A stretch of DNA of 64,000 bases. It comes from Homalodisca vitripennis (Eukaryota; Arthropoda; Insecta; Hemiptera; Cicadellidae). How positions within the stretch are numbered: position 1 is the stretch's first letter; each line of letters begins with the position of its first letter. Location: assembly GCF_021130785.1 (NCBI RefSeq), contig NW_025777553.1, positions 26,684 to 90,683 of the forward strand, written 5' to 3'. A program made the position numbers and the translations under genes. The notes below the pieces were generated by a model. It saw only the letters and a program-made list of their open reading frames with translations. It was not told the origin of the DNA and made no database searches. This document shows positions 32,229 to 44,069 of the stretch, in pieces.

Positions 32229-35200
32229 CATTTTATTTCATTTTATTTCAGACAAAAGCTAAATGCATTAATTAAGAAGAATTGTCCGTCACCATGGTAT
32301 TCACAAACTATATATAAAATATCATCGCAATAATTATCACTCGGCACGAACAGATCACTCAGAGTAGATAAAAGTGAGTATAGTGTTTGCACCACCCAAT
32401 GCAATTAACCAGTTCATTAACTTCTTTTTGTACGCTTCGACTTTCATGTTCCAATTTTCTCTCAGTTCCAATGGTAAATTTTGGTAGATTGTGTGTAGAA
32501 CGTAGAAAGAATTTGTTTTATTTATAGACTTAGTATAACGTGCTGCGGCGATACCAATATTTAATCTATGTCTTGTGTTGTATGTATGTTCCACTTTCTC
32601 TAAAAATTGAAATTTATATTTAAAACCATACAAAATCAAAACTTTTAGGAATAGTTGTCTAATATCAAGAATCATAAATAAACTAAACAAATTTTCTGAT
32701 GGGAACCACCTTGGTTTTTGAGACCAGCTTTCATAATAGAATTTTGTGTATTTTTGTAATGGTTTTATTACTGTATTAGAAGCCCCTCCCCACGCAATGA
32801 TTCCATACTGAAGGATCGACTGAACATATGCGTAATAAACAATTTTGATATGGCGGAAATTTAGCACATGTGATAATGTAACGAACATATAAATGCATTT
32901 CCGTAGTTTGCTATTGATATAGCTAACACGGGCTGCCCAAGCGAGTCTATTATCAGACATTACTCAAAGATATTTGAAAGTACTAACACGTTCGATACGA
33001 TGACACTGACAGGGTATCTGCCGGCCACCGCACTGCCCATTGTGCATCTTCAGCTGTAGACCCACTGGGTCGCGCGTTGCGCGCAGGGACACAGCCATGT
33101 GCTTCGTCTTGCATACATTTACAGTCAGTCGATTACTGTCAAACCACTGTTTAATGGTGTGAAGTCCTCTCTCAGCATTCCTATAGACTTCCTCCCACAT
33201 ATGACCATGAAATAACGCTACTGTGTCATCTGCGTAAAAGTATAACGTACTGTTATTAAGAATGATCTTTCCTACATCATTTGTATAGATTAAGAAAAGT
33301 AAAGGTCCAAGTGTACTCTCCTGGATAACCCCAAAATTTATTTGCTTGAATTCGCTTTTTATACCGTTAATTTCAACAATTTGCCGTCTATTACATAAAT
33401 AACTTTTAAACCACTTGAGCGCGTTGTCTCTTACACCAATTAATTCTAATTTTTTTACCAAAATGTGTCTATTTAGGGAGTCAAAAGCTTTTGCTAAGTC
33501 GATGAACACCAATAAAGAGAGCTTGCCTTTAGCTATATTGTTATGGATGTGTCTTGTTAAATTAAAAAGGGCGTCTTCCACCGTAACATCTTTCCTAAAA
33601 CCAAACTGATTTAAAAAAATTATATTGTTTTCAAATAGATAATGGGTTAATTGTTTTCTAACAATCTTCTCTAATAACTTGGATATAACGCTTAAGAGAG
33701 ATATCGGGCGATAGTTCGAACGCTCTCCCTTCTCCCCTCCCTTGAATATAGGCATCACCTTGGCGATTTTAAATATGTCTGGAAAAATACCATCTATGAG
33801 ACTAGTATTTATTATGTGCAAGATTCATTTTTCTAGATAGGTAAAGTTATATTTAATAATATCAGTATTTATACCGTCCATTCCTTGAGCTGAGCCTCCT
33901 TTTAACTAGACCATACACTCTTCCATCTGCTGTTCGGTAACTGGAGTCAACCTAAACTCCGTCCGCAACCTGATATGTTCAATATCAACCGGGCAATCAA
34001 CTACAGGGACCGTGCCAGCCAACTCTTCTCCCACATTAACAAAATAATTATTTAGTAAATTCACTGCATAATTTGTGTTATCATCATCTTTGATATTTGT
34101 AACCGAAGCAACGAAATGTTCCACTGGGAAGCGTGAATTTGTTTTATTTTCCCTGCTATTTCTCCGATATGCTGCCACAGTTTTTTAGGATTTTCGATTG
34201 ATTGATTAATTTGAGTTTTTTAATAATTTTCTTTTGTTGTTTTTATTAGTTTACTTAAAATATTACGATAATTTTTGAAATAATTTAACAATTCACGGTT
34301 GAAAGGCTGACGTTTAACTCGTTTGCTCAGTCTATCTCTTTTACGGATTGATGTAATTAGTCCTCGACTTATCCAAGGTTTCAACTTCAACTCCTTATTC
34401 CGAAAAACTACATGATTTGAGGAGACTTTCATACTATCGTTAATTTTTCTGACCAAAATTTCGGCGCAATTATTTACATCAGTACAATTATGTATTTCGT
34501 TACAGTTGCATCTAGCTATTTGATTCTTTTACTTTGGATTTATTCATTACGACTAAACTTTTACTCGATCTGCTACCAGATTTTTTATTTAATCTACTCC
34601 ATTCAGTTGCAATCAAAAAATGATCTGTTATTGCAGTTTTTTTGACAACTGAAATAATATTTTCAGTACTATGAGCGTCTACAAAAATATGATCGATATG
34701 AGTGAAGCAAAAATATGAGTGAGCTGTATGTGCAGTGACGCGAGTAGGTCTGTCTACACAAGCCACAAACCCTGCTGCGTACAGTACGTCGAGATATCGC
34801 TCAGCCGCCGCCGATCTCGCGCTATCCAGTATACAACAGTTAATATCCCCCACAATCCAGTACGTGCAGTCCCTGACTCGACTGTCACAGTATCTCTCTA
34901 AGTCACTGATAAACAGTTCAAGGTCACCGTCGTTTGATGGACTACGATAAAGTGCCAGGACGTGAACCGCTCACTGCCGGTTTCTACATTCACCTCAAGA
35001 CACGTTGCGCCATGAAACTTTACTTCACTCACCATACTACTAAATAACTTATTTACATAGCAGATAACTCCATCATTCTGATTTCTCCATAACCTATTGC
35101 AAAAAATATCAAATCCTTCAATTTTAAACATCTCATATTCTCCCTCTTCACACCAAGTTTCTGTGAGAATTATTAAGTCAAAGTTAATTTTAATGCTATT

Positions 35201-35361
35201 TAGCACAACCACTAGTTCGTCAAAATTTGTGTTATAGCTCCTGATATTTATATGAATGAAACGTATATTTGTGCTTGAATAATTAAATCAACTTCACATA
35301 CATCCTCACAGTCGAAACATGCAACATATCTTAAATTATCCACTTCTGCAAGGTCATCCAT
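32229..35361 (-). mobile_element. Non-LTR retrotransposon (LINE A), CR1/Jockey-like, decayed
   Basis: Read on the minus strand, an ORF2-like endonuclease plus reverse transcriptase runs from about 35361 to 32355, followed by a simple tail (about 32250-32229) of AAAATGAAAT-type repeats. Nothing resembling ORF1 was found upstream. The family call rests on the endonuclease-RT order and on motifs such as NYRPISLLSVISKLLEKI and FYADDT. Confidence 0.88.
32355..35361 (-). pseudogene. LINE A ORF2: AP endonuclease and reverse transcriptase, broken
   Basis: Candidate start ATG at 35361 (MDDLAEVDNLRYVACF). Endonuclease pieces: HINIRSYNTNFDEL, FDLIILTETWC (within 35212-34898), then GDIN, THIDHIFV and ITDHFLIA (within 34853-34512). 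A linker (34456-34220) and the pre-RT region (34178-33906) follow. RT: NYRPISLLSVISKLLEKI, NQFGFRK, FIDLAKAFDSLNRHIL, the altered GVIQESTLGPLLFLIYTNDV and FYADDT (YADD codons 33236-33225). C-terminal domain: DNRLAWAARVSYINSKLRK and YVQSILQYGIIAWGG. Breaks: frameshifts between the 35212, 34853, 34456 and 34178 segments, two in-frame stops between 33905 and 33822, and one TGA just after FKYL (about 32963). It cannot make a functional protein, and the Gly-to-Glu/Ile changes in the PQG motif also suggest decay. Confidence 0.87.
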
Positions 35362-36322
35362 TATAAATCACATTACTCCACCCACCACACCTTACGCCTG
35401 GCTGTACACAGTACAACACCTACAGTCTTATATTAGCTATCCGCTTAAACTATTATCGTATTGTTATGTTTACAGTTACCAGATACACACACTCACATTC
35501 TTATATACACATCGTACAGACACACTCATGTATACCATGCACAAACATGCACATTTACATGTACACACATAAATGCACGTACATACACAATCCCACCTGT
35601 ATTCTCGGACATTTTTACGTTCAGTGATACGACAAATTAATAAAACTTCGTTGGTAAATTTGCAACCCGATCTCTTTCTGAAGCACTTTTTCCAAAGTAA
35701 ACAGCAAATTCAGGATGTGTAAGATTGTGGTCGTCTCTTGTATATATATCCCGTAAGCACAGTTTATTATCTCAGTCATCTCCCGTTAGACAAAAGTGAG
35801 GCCTGATAAGGCTCTGTGACATCTCTCCTACCAATTTGCATAGAACAACACTCAACCATGTCCTGGCTAGCAACCTCTTACACTAAAGTACCGTAATCAG
35901 ACCCATAACCTGAGAAGTCAGCGAGTGACTAGTTGATAAGACACTATCCTAGTGGAATTTGGTCGCAGAACTAGCGTACTCATCCTTAGACCCGGATGCA
36001 ATCTACCTTCTCACATGTTCGGTGTGAACCCACTATGGGACAGCCCACCAGGGTTTATTCCTGTAAGAAAACTTGAGCATGTCACTAGTATATGGATCTC
36101 GAACTGCGGTCACAGTAATGAAGGCTCTCCGCATTTGTAAGGAAGCATTCAATTGCTATCCCTGTAAACGTGCGAAAATCAGTTCGTCTTCCCTTTTTTT
36201 CCAGTGTAAAAATAATTTAATATTAAAACGTTTTTCTGTTAAAAAGGTCTCAAATTAAAAAATATAATTACAATGCGTTAAATCTTTTACAAATATTAAC
36301 AAACATATACTGTGACAACTGA
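35362..36322. other. Non-coding DNA with a CA-rich patch
   Basis: A degenerate CA-rich stretch lies at about 35480-35600 (acacacactcaca, acatgcaca, cacataaatgca). The stretch 35740-36160 is less AT-rich than average; short open frames (62 codons) in it are not convincing. No named element recognised. Confidence 0.4.
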
Positions 36323-36338
36323 TTTTTTAAGGAATATA

Positions 36339-36386
<48 letters not shown>

Positions 36387-36402
36387 TATATTCCTTAAAA
36401 AA
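36323..36402. repeat. Perfect inverted repeat with (TA)n centre
   Basis: A 22-base arm (36323-36344, TTTTTTAAGGAATATACCTA then TA) is repeated exactly in reverse complement at 36381-36402, and the whole centre is (TA)n, itself self-complementary. The complete 80 bases could fold into one long hairpin or cruciform. It may be a tiny MITE-like or snap-back product; no target duplication is evident. Confidence 0.85.
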
Positions 36403-37585
36403 TATATATATATACATTGTAATTCAACAGCAGAGATGTTACACTGACAGAGGTGTCATAAAGTGTAAGTACTGCTAGAAGGTGAAGGGTTCCTGAAGCA
36501 CGAATGACTGGAAGGACAGGTATTAGAGAACTGAGTCTACCAAAGTCGTATGTTATTCCAAAAAATCAAGTATGAGAAATGAAATAGAGATGTTATAACC
36601 AAGTTTAGACATTTAAACCTATATAACAACGATATTAGGGCCAAACACGTAAACAATTGTATTCCACATCATAACCAATTTAGATAAACTTTACATGAAT
36701 CAAGGATATCAATTTATTCTCAATATGAAACAACAAACATAACCTTGAAGCACATAAATATCAGATCCTTTGTCATTACCTGGGTTTGCTTAGACACGGG
36801 AGTCTCTTGTCAAATTAACAATAATACTCTAGCATACAAGACAGCAACTGAGTGTAACCGTGTAAAGCCGTATCACGTGACTAAGTAGTGGAAGCGCTGT
36901 TAAACCAAACGTAACCAAAACCACTTCTTTAATACTTTGGTACAGTTAGCGGTAAAGTTATCTCATTGATCTACGTAGCCTATCATCTGATGTGTCTAGC
37001 AGTACGAAAGTATTTATAAATGTTTTTATAAACCTATATGTTTTAACCAACTGTTCAGTAAATTATTGCTTATTTTCAAGGTTCGTAAAACTATTTAATA
37101 CTTTTAAAAACGCCTTCAAAAAACTTAAATATTACCACTATTACAGCAAAACTATTAAACAAACTACTTAAGAGGGTGATATCCGTGATTGTGTAGGAAA
37201 ACAAGATGAATTTAAAATTCATACTCCTTAAAGGCACCTTTCCCTGAAGATCGGTAAAGTAGATATTTGTGGCCACTACAAGAGGAATTACATGTATTTA
37301 AAGCAAGACATTTTGAAAACTTTTTGAGCTTAAATTAAAGTTTCTTTAGATTCTTATAATATATACTTAGTACATATTCAGGAATTTTTAGGAATTCTTT
37401 TATTCTGAAATATTAGAAAATACTATCGTAATATTTAATGAAGTACTTTAAATTCTACTAGTTATAAGTTGTATTCTTAAAAAGTTAGTAATTTGTATTC
37501 TAATATAAAAGTCAATGCAAATTTAAGCGATAACGTTTGTTTATAATACATGATAATATTTCCGATAATTCGACATTAAACTTTG

Positions 37586-37645
<60 letters not shown>

Positions 37646-38512
37646 AACAATAAGTTCCAAATGTGAATAGATTCTTCAGCATAGAGAAGAACAATAAATT
37701 TAGAAGTTAAACTGTCCAAGTCGTATGATCTTTGCACTGCATTTTTTGCGATATTCAAAATTTAAGCTTTGATGTTTTACTGGTACAGTTCATTTTAATA
37801 CTGTAGACTATTTTAATAACCAGAAACAATGTTTGATATTATAAATATAATAAAATAAATGTATACGATTATTATAAAGCTTTTATTTAAATTATTGTCA
37901 CAAATCTGCTCTGTTATTTCCAAGCAATTTAAATATATCTGAATAATGGAGTTCAAAACTCGTATCTGATTTTTCCTTTCAATCAGGAAACGATCTTGCT
38001 CCGTAAACACGATATAAATTCCTATACTGACATTGAAATGTTTTATTGAGTCGAACTATAGTTATAAAATGTTATATTTTACTTTTGTTTTAATAGCTGA
38101 AGATCGATACTGAGAATCGTCATGTGTTATTGAATGTTGTGTGTTAATTAATTTAGATATTTTTCAATTCAGTCATTGTATTTAACAAAAATTTTATACA
38201 CACAATTTGTAAATTATTAAAGTACGGTTAATTAGTGAACAGTTAATTAAGTAAACCGGCGAAATAATGAAAAAAATCCAATTTTTTAAGTACTCTGAAA
38301 TTATATTTAAATGGGTGTCTGTCTTTTTTAGTACTACTTACTTTATTAAATGTGATTTTAAAATAACTGTGATAAATTATTCTTCTTAAATAAATATTAT
38401 CTTAAATGAGTATACGTGTTATCCGTAAGAAATCACCCCCAAAACAGCGCTACATTGGCCTGTCTGTAACAATGTAAACTCTGCTTTTACAAATGAAAAT
38501 CTTGAATTAATA
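36403..38512. other. AT-rich non-coding DNA with (TA)n microsatellite
   Basis: A (TA)n run of about 50 bases lies at 37590-37641. Open frames crossing it on the minus strand encode only Tyr-Ile repeats. Nothing else recognised. Confidence 0.5.
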
Positions 38513-38917
38513 GTGTACATGAATTTAATCAATTTACATTTTTTCATTACGCGTGTTAACAGTTGGTCTCTTTTTATGAATTTAAAACTTCAGGTAAGAC
38601 ATCACATGTACAATACCGTGGCGGTAATTCATTTTTTAGATGAAGAAATATCTTTCTATTTTGGAAACATGACCTTTGGAAGTGTTTATTCTTTGCATAA
38701 TCCACGACTATATATTCAATATATAACTTCAGTAAGAGAAGGAAGAAGGGTTGATTACAACGATAAGAACCATTTTTTTTATGATACAGTAAAGATGTGG
38801 GTTACACAATCATTAATAGAATTATTCGACACATCTTCAGACCATAACTTGTGTATACAACAGTTCCCTAAAATACATGTTCGGCTGCAGATAAGTAGTC
38901 CACAACATAAAAAATAA
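38513..38917 (+). CDS. Hypothetical open frame, 134 codons
   Basis: The longest anonymous frame in the AT-rich part; the first codon is not a secure start (GTG; an ATG follows two codons later). The stretch VAVIHFLDEEISFYFGNMTF and the later NDKNHFFYDTVKMWVTQSL look more protein-like than typical random frames here. A possible splice acceptor (ttcag, ending 38593) and a possible donor (GTAAGAG at 38732) would define an exon of 138 bases, 38594-38731. No domain recognised. It may be a host exon, a fossil transposon fragment or chance. Confidence 0.22.
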   Translation: MYMNLINLHFFITRVNSWSLFMNLKLQVRHHMYNTVAVIHFLDEEISFYFGNMTFGSVYSLHNPRLYIQYITSVREGRRVDYNDKNHFFYDTVKMWVTQSLIELFDTSSDHNLCIQQFPKIHVRLQISSPQHKK

Positions 38918-40399
38918 CATAGCCATCAGCAAATTCTCACCAACCTATAGCGGATATTAAGATAAATATTACTGAGCCACTTCTGTTCTATTGTCAATAT
39001 CCTCACGTACTCACGGTATTGAAGATTGGATTTAGAGAAATTTCATTAATAATTTCGCTTATCAATATCGTTGAGACACTTCGAAAATAAAATAAAAAGT
39101 ATTGTCAACTTCTACATTAATACCGAACCTTGACAGTAATTATAATAAGAATAAATCTGTTGCAAACAATGACTTAAGGGAAATAGCTTTTCCAAAAATT
39201 TTATATGGAATTTTATGTTCATTATATATTATTCCAGAAACTAATAATAAGGTAATATTCATCCTTTTACACCCATAATATTCAGTGTTTACTAAGCATG
39301 TCTATTAGGAATATCCTTAATTGTTTGGTTTTAACAATTTGACGAAAAGTGCTAATATTGGTTTCAAGAAGAGTTTTAATGTAATAATCTTGAATATACA
39401 CAAATTTTGCCTAAGAACATAGTGAAAAATCTGAATATGACTACTGGAAAAGATAAATATTATTTCCGAAAAGCTTAATATGTGAAATGTTGATAAAATT
39501 ACTTAAAAATAAATTCCCTAATAGAAATGATTTACACACTCGATGTTTAAGTTACTTTTTAAATTATGAAATACTTGTTAATTTCTTATTCTTAGGAATA
39601 CGAATTATCCCAATTAACTTTTGCAGAATAATATTACGTTTACAAAAATAATCATATTAATTTATTATTGACGTAAATGGTGTAATAGATAGTGACATAT
39701 AAAAAAACTAAATTGTTGATTTTATCATGGTTGAGCTTTTAAAAATAAAGAAGAAAAATTCTCAGATATTTTATAATTAATCAAATGTCCTTAACTCAAA
39801 AAATACAAATCTCCTAATTGACTAACATTTTGCTATTTTTCCAAGAAATCATTAGTAGTGATTTAATTTTCGCTCTTGCAAATTGCTATGCCCAAAGAGG
39901 CTCTTAACGTTTCATCTAGAAGTTTAGCGTTAACATCTCCATGAAGGACTTAGTAATACATGGCGTTTTTTTAAGTAATTTTAGCAGCATTGTACATAGT
40001 GATTTGACATTACGTGATTCTTATTACACTTAAGAACTGAAAGAGTACTACATTTAAAATTTATATTAATTAATTAAATTAATTTTATCTGTTTTATTAT
40101 TAACTAATAGTTACAAAGGTACTCTTAGCTCCATTTAATTTAAAAAAAGTTTTTAAAGCTAAATAATTTTATAAAAATTATACTTTAGTTCCCGAAACTT
40201 AGCGTTTATTAATTACATTGTATGTTACAAAATAATAAAAACAATAGTTTGTAATATGAGAAGAAACGTAAAGACGAAATTTAATTCGGAATGTCCGTGA
40301 AGATTAACATTAGAGCTATGGTGATAGTTTCAGTAACTAATTAGTTACATCAAAAATTACAGACCATATTCCTCAAAACCACACATATATATATATATC
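38918..40399. other. AT-rich non-coding DNA, nothing recognised
   Basis: No gene, RNA or repeat I can name. Confidence 0.45.
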
Positions 40400-41822
40400 G
40401 TTATAAGTGTAAACAATTAAATTAAGTTATGAATTTCATTCCTGTCAACTAACATTAACTAATTTCAAATTATTTTCAATATTACACCACTATACAATGC
40501 CTGAGTGTTATCTTCTCTGACATATTTAAGTAAATAATTTTCCAAGTAATCATTTCACTTTTATCTCATATGTAAGAACTGATATTATTACATTTGTAGA
40601 GTATATGGAAAATGAATATAGATTTTTTTCTGCACTTTTAAGTACTGAAAGGATATAAAACCATAACAAATCATATTTCTCCTAAAAATCTGTATAATAT
40701 TATTTATTTAATTATTGAATATAAGCAATTAAATTTAATTTAGTTATGAATTGTATTCTCAAGTCAACTGGCATTCATTAATTTAAAATTATTTTCCATA
40801 TTGCACTACTATAAAATGCCTGAGTGTTATCTCTCACACATATTGAAGTAAATAGTGCTCCAAGTTATCATTAAATTTTTTATATTATATGTATGAACTG
40901 ATATATCATTTGGACAATGTATATTAAATAAATTTAAACTGATTCTTTCTGTATATTTAGAGTACTGAAAGGATTTGAAACCATGGACAGAACATATATC
41001 TCCTCAAATAATTAATTTTAATATCGTTATTTAAGTATTAAGTGTAAAGCAATTAAATGCAGTTACATTATGAATGTTATTAATAAGTCAACTAGCATTC
41101 AATAATTTCAAATTTTGTTTTTAATATTGCACTATTATAAAATGCCTGAGTGATATCTCTGAGATATATTGAATGAAATATTACTCCAAGTTGTCATTTC
41201 ATTTTTTATATGATATGTATGAGCTGATACTATATATTTTAGATAATATAAAGAAAAGGAATGTAAACTGATTCTTTCTGTAATTTTGTAGGACTTAATT
41301 ATATACATAATTCATTCATATATATATATATATATATTTATATGAATTTTATTCTTAAGTCAAGTAGCATTCACTAATTTCAAATTATTTTCAATATTGC
41401 ACTACTATAAAATCCCTGAGTGATATCTGTCAGACATGTTTAAGCAAATAATTCTCTAATTGATTTTTACACTTTTTACCAGATATGTATGCAGTGATAT
41501 ATAATTTGGACAATATGTGGAAAATAAATGTAAACTGGATTCCTTCTGTACACTTGAGTCCTGAAAGGGTTTAAAACCATAAATCTCGTGTTCTTTTTTT
41601 AGCTCAAAAAATATACGAGAGTATTTGTTGATTAAGATAATCTTCCTGTTAATTTTAAAAGCGTTATAACTAAAAATAAATGGTTTAACTGTTTTATTCT
41701 GTGATTATTAATTTCTAAACTAGGATTTAAACTACTTTGGGTAAAAACAATAGAGAAAAACTTTGAATTTTTAATAATAAAGTACCTCATCCATATAGTC
41801 ATTGTCTTAATCTTGGTCTATA
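40400..41822 (+). repeat. Tandem array, period about 270-325 bp, of dispersed repeat R
   Basis: The marker CCTGAGTG recurs at about 40500, 40818, 41143 and 41415, each inside a longer aligned block (CACTA.TA.AATGCCTGAGTG.TATCT), followed each time by the R motif (AACTGATTCTTTCTGTA...AGTACTGAAAGGAT.TAAAACC). The last unit runs into the downstream R module (41690-41822: GGATTTAAACTACTTTGGGTA, TCATCCATATAGTC). Units are diverged by many substitutions and indels, so the array is old. Short (TA)n runs lie inside it (about 41318-41337 and 41829-41847 just after). Confidence 0.75.
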
Positions 41823-41856
41823 CCTTAGTATATATATATATATATATAAATATGTA

Positions 41857-42173
41857 TATACTCATTAAATTTGTATAAGTTGCAATAGCCTAATTTTATT
41901 TTAATAAACATTGAATCACAACAAGTACTTGCTCCGCCGGGACTCGAACCCGGATCTCTCACTTGCCGGGTGAATGTGCTACCATTACACCACAGAGCCC
42001 TCACTTTTTATGATTCAGTTATTTTATACTTGGGGGATTCTTTCACATGTGTTTATATAACCAAACTAACATATGATCGGAAGACCAAATACCTGTCAAA
42101 TGACTTTTATTTACTCATTAAATGTGAAAAAGTTGCAATAGCCTAATTTAATATCAATAAACATTGAAGCACA
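41857..42173 (-). repeat. tRNA-containing element flanked by direct repeats
   Basis: A block of about 65 bases (ACTCATTAAAT..GT...AAGTTGCAATAGCCTAAT, then ATAAACATTGAA.CACAA) occurs at 41857-41925 and again at 42113-42173 in the same orientation. Between them lie a tRNA-like sequence on the minus strand and about 110 bases of AT-rich DNA. This could be a SINE with a duplicated tail, a SINE dimer remnant, or a miniature terminal-repeat element. (TA)n runs border both sides. Confidence 0.6.
41929..41999 (-). tRNA. tRNA-like sequence, probably SINE head or pseudogene
   Basis: On the minus strand a cloverleaf can be drawn: acceptor GGCTCTG/CGGAGCA (six of seven pairs, one G-T, first pair G-A mismatched), D arm GTGT...GCAC, anticodon stem TTCAC/GTGAG, and a perfect T arm CCGGG-TTCGAGT-CCCGG. 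The anticodon loop CCGGCAA puts GGC (Ala by the code) at 34-36, but position 33 is C instead of the near-universal U and eukaryotes rarely use GGC for Ala. With the repeats on both sides, this argues for a tRNA-derived element rather than a working tRNA gene. Confidence 0.45.

Positions 42174-42177
<4 letters not shown>

Positions 42178-42219
<42 letters not shown>
42178..42219. repeat. (TA)n microsatellite
   Basis: About 20 uninterrupted TA units. Confidence 0.95.
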
Positions 42220-42221
<2 letters not shown>

Positions 42222-42529
42222 TTATATCTGATGTATAAATCAGATTCAAAATAATGTCGTTAAATATCTTGGAAAATATAAAACCGATTCTGCATGCAAG
42301 CTGTAGGTACATGTGTAACTAAAATCAGCCCAAAGCACAAATGTAACCGAAAACGTACCATAGCTATTACTGAGAACGTACCACTGGGATTCCTTGTGTA
42401 TAGGAATCATCCTGTGATATAAAAGTAATGAAATGATCAATAAACATAAAATTCTGTTTTATTTAAATCACGTTCCTTTTTTATAATATATTATTATATG
42501 TTATTATTTCTTTAGTTAATAATATATGC

Positions 42530-42785
42530 ACTGATCTAGTGATTTATTCTGTGATAAATTTTCGATATTACTAAGAGATAGAGAGAGCGGAAACTATGAT
42601 CTATAAATAATAAAAATAGCTCACTGTAGGTCCTGGTCCTCACTCCGAGCCACAAATCGTGTTCCTTGTTCGGCGCTTCTCCGACGTGCTGCGATTAGGT
42701 TGACTTTTACATATACTACTAAACAGTCCAAAATATTGAAATTTTCTGAAATTTTCTATTGTTGTTTCCATGGATATAAGTAGTT
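42530..42785 (+). repeat. Dispersed repeat R, downstream part
   Basis: Plus-strand copy lacking a clear upstream motif. It carries TAGGTCCTGGTCCTCACTCC, then ATCGTGTTCC, and ends with TTGTTTCCATGGATATAAGT, matching 50165-50345 in order. Confidence 0.65.
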
Positions 42786-43899
42786 TAAATTTGGATTGCT
42801 GTAGGAGACATATCAGCTGATTTCTTTTAAAACAGTGTCATGATTTTTTCTTCGACAAGGGACGTTCTTATATAGACAAAACCACAAGATCTCTTTGTAT
42901 TTATGTTATAGGCCAAACATTTACGAGTAGAAGCTAACAGGTTGGAAGTTTTGTAAAAATGATAAAATTTTTCCTCCAAAAATGAAATTGATCTTCATCC
43001 AACACTAGCTTTGGTCTGCTAATAAAAGAAGTAAAAATCTATGAAGCAAGACGTTTATCTAAAGTAATATTTTTATTATAAATCCAGCAGTCAGACACGT
43101 AAGTGATAGTTATATCACCGTCACCCAACAAGATGAAAAGACTAAATTAGCCTTTTTCAGCCAAATATTTGTACCGATATTGTCAAACATTCCAGATTTT
43201 ATATTATTATAAAGAGTAAACTACGTGTAAAATACGCTATTATACTAATCCTTATGTTTTACTCTAACATTGGTGTCATTAATATTTCTCACCGTTCCCT
43301 AGTCTGACATGCACTAAGGGTTTATGTCAATTAATCAGTACTACAAACCCTGCAGCAACAAAGGGGACTAGCTGTGGATTGGACACTTCTATTAACTTCT
43401 CGAACCAGTTTTTTAGTACTATAACTCACTTTAATCTAAATAAGGACTATAATCTGACAATTTTACAGCGGTTATCGTAGTATTGCATGTGCAACAAAGA
43501 ATATTTTATAACTACGGAGTACCTCACATTTATTTCAAAAGAACCTCTAAATATATAAATGAATTCAATTTCCAAATTTATATATCTTGTGTCATTTTAC
43601 TGCACACTTTGTTATTTAAATAAATGTTTATTATATTTGTAGGTTTCCATTTATCGTAAATGCATCACTTACATATGTACAATTATGCATTCAATTTTTT
43701 TATATCTAAGCTAGTAATACAGGTTGTAACTTGGAAGTTAAATTAATTGGTTCTGCGTCAGTTCTTTGAAACTAAGGTAAGAACTTGCATTGTAATTACT
43801 AAATGGTTTTATAACTTGGGAAGATGATACGACATTATTCTGATAACGTAAAAAAAATTGTTTTCTGGAATGTCCCTTTTAGCAAGGTTTTCTCCCGCA
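42786..43899. other. AT-rich non-coding DNA, nothing recognised
   Basis: No gene or repeat I can name. The last part leads into the 5' region of the LINE that follows, whose exact 5' end I cannot fix. Confidence 0.4.
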
Positions 43900-44069
43900 C
43901 AAGAAACGTATTCGCAGACATATACAGTCGTAGTCCGGCAGGACTGATAACAGCACTGCTCTGTGTGCCCCGCAGTCAAGGTCACACAGCTACACATGTG
44001 TGTCTACAGTGGCGTGTGTGCGCGTATTAGCCTGAATATTTCGTCTACTTTAATTATTTCTTGGTAACT

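Noticed and set aside
37512..37758. Two overlapping minus-strand frames of 60 codons
   Set aside because: Largely Tyr-Ile repeats translated from a (TA)n microsatellite.
41929..41999. Functional tRNA-Ala gene
   Set aside because: C at position 33, a rare GGC anticodon, a mismatched first acceptor pair and flanking direct repeats favour a tRNA-derived element.
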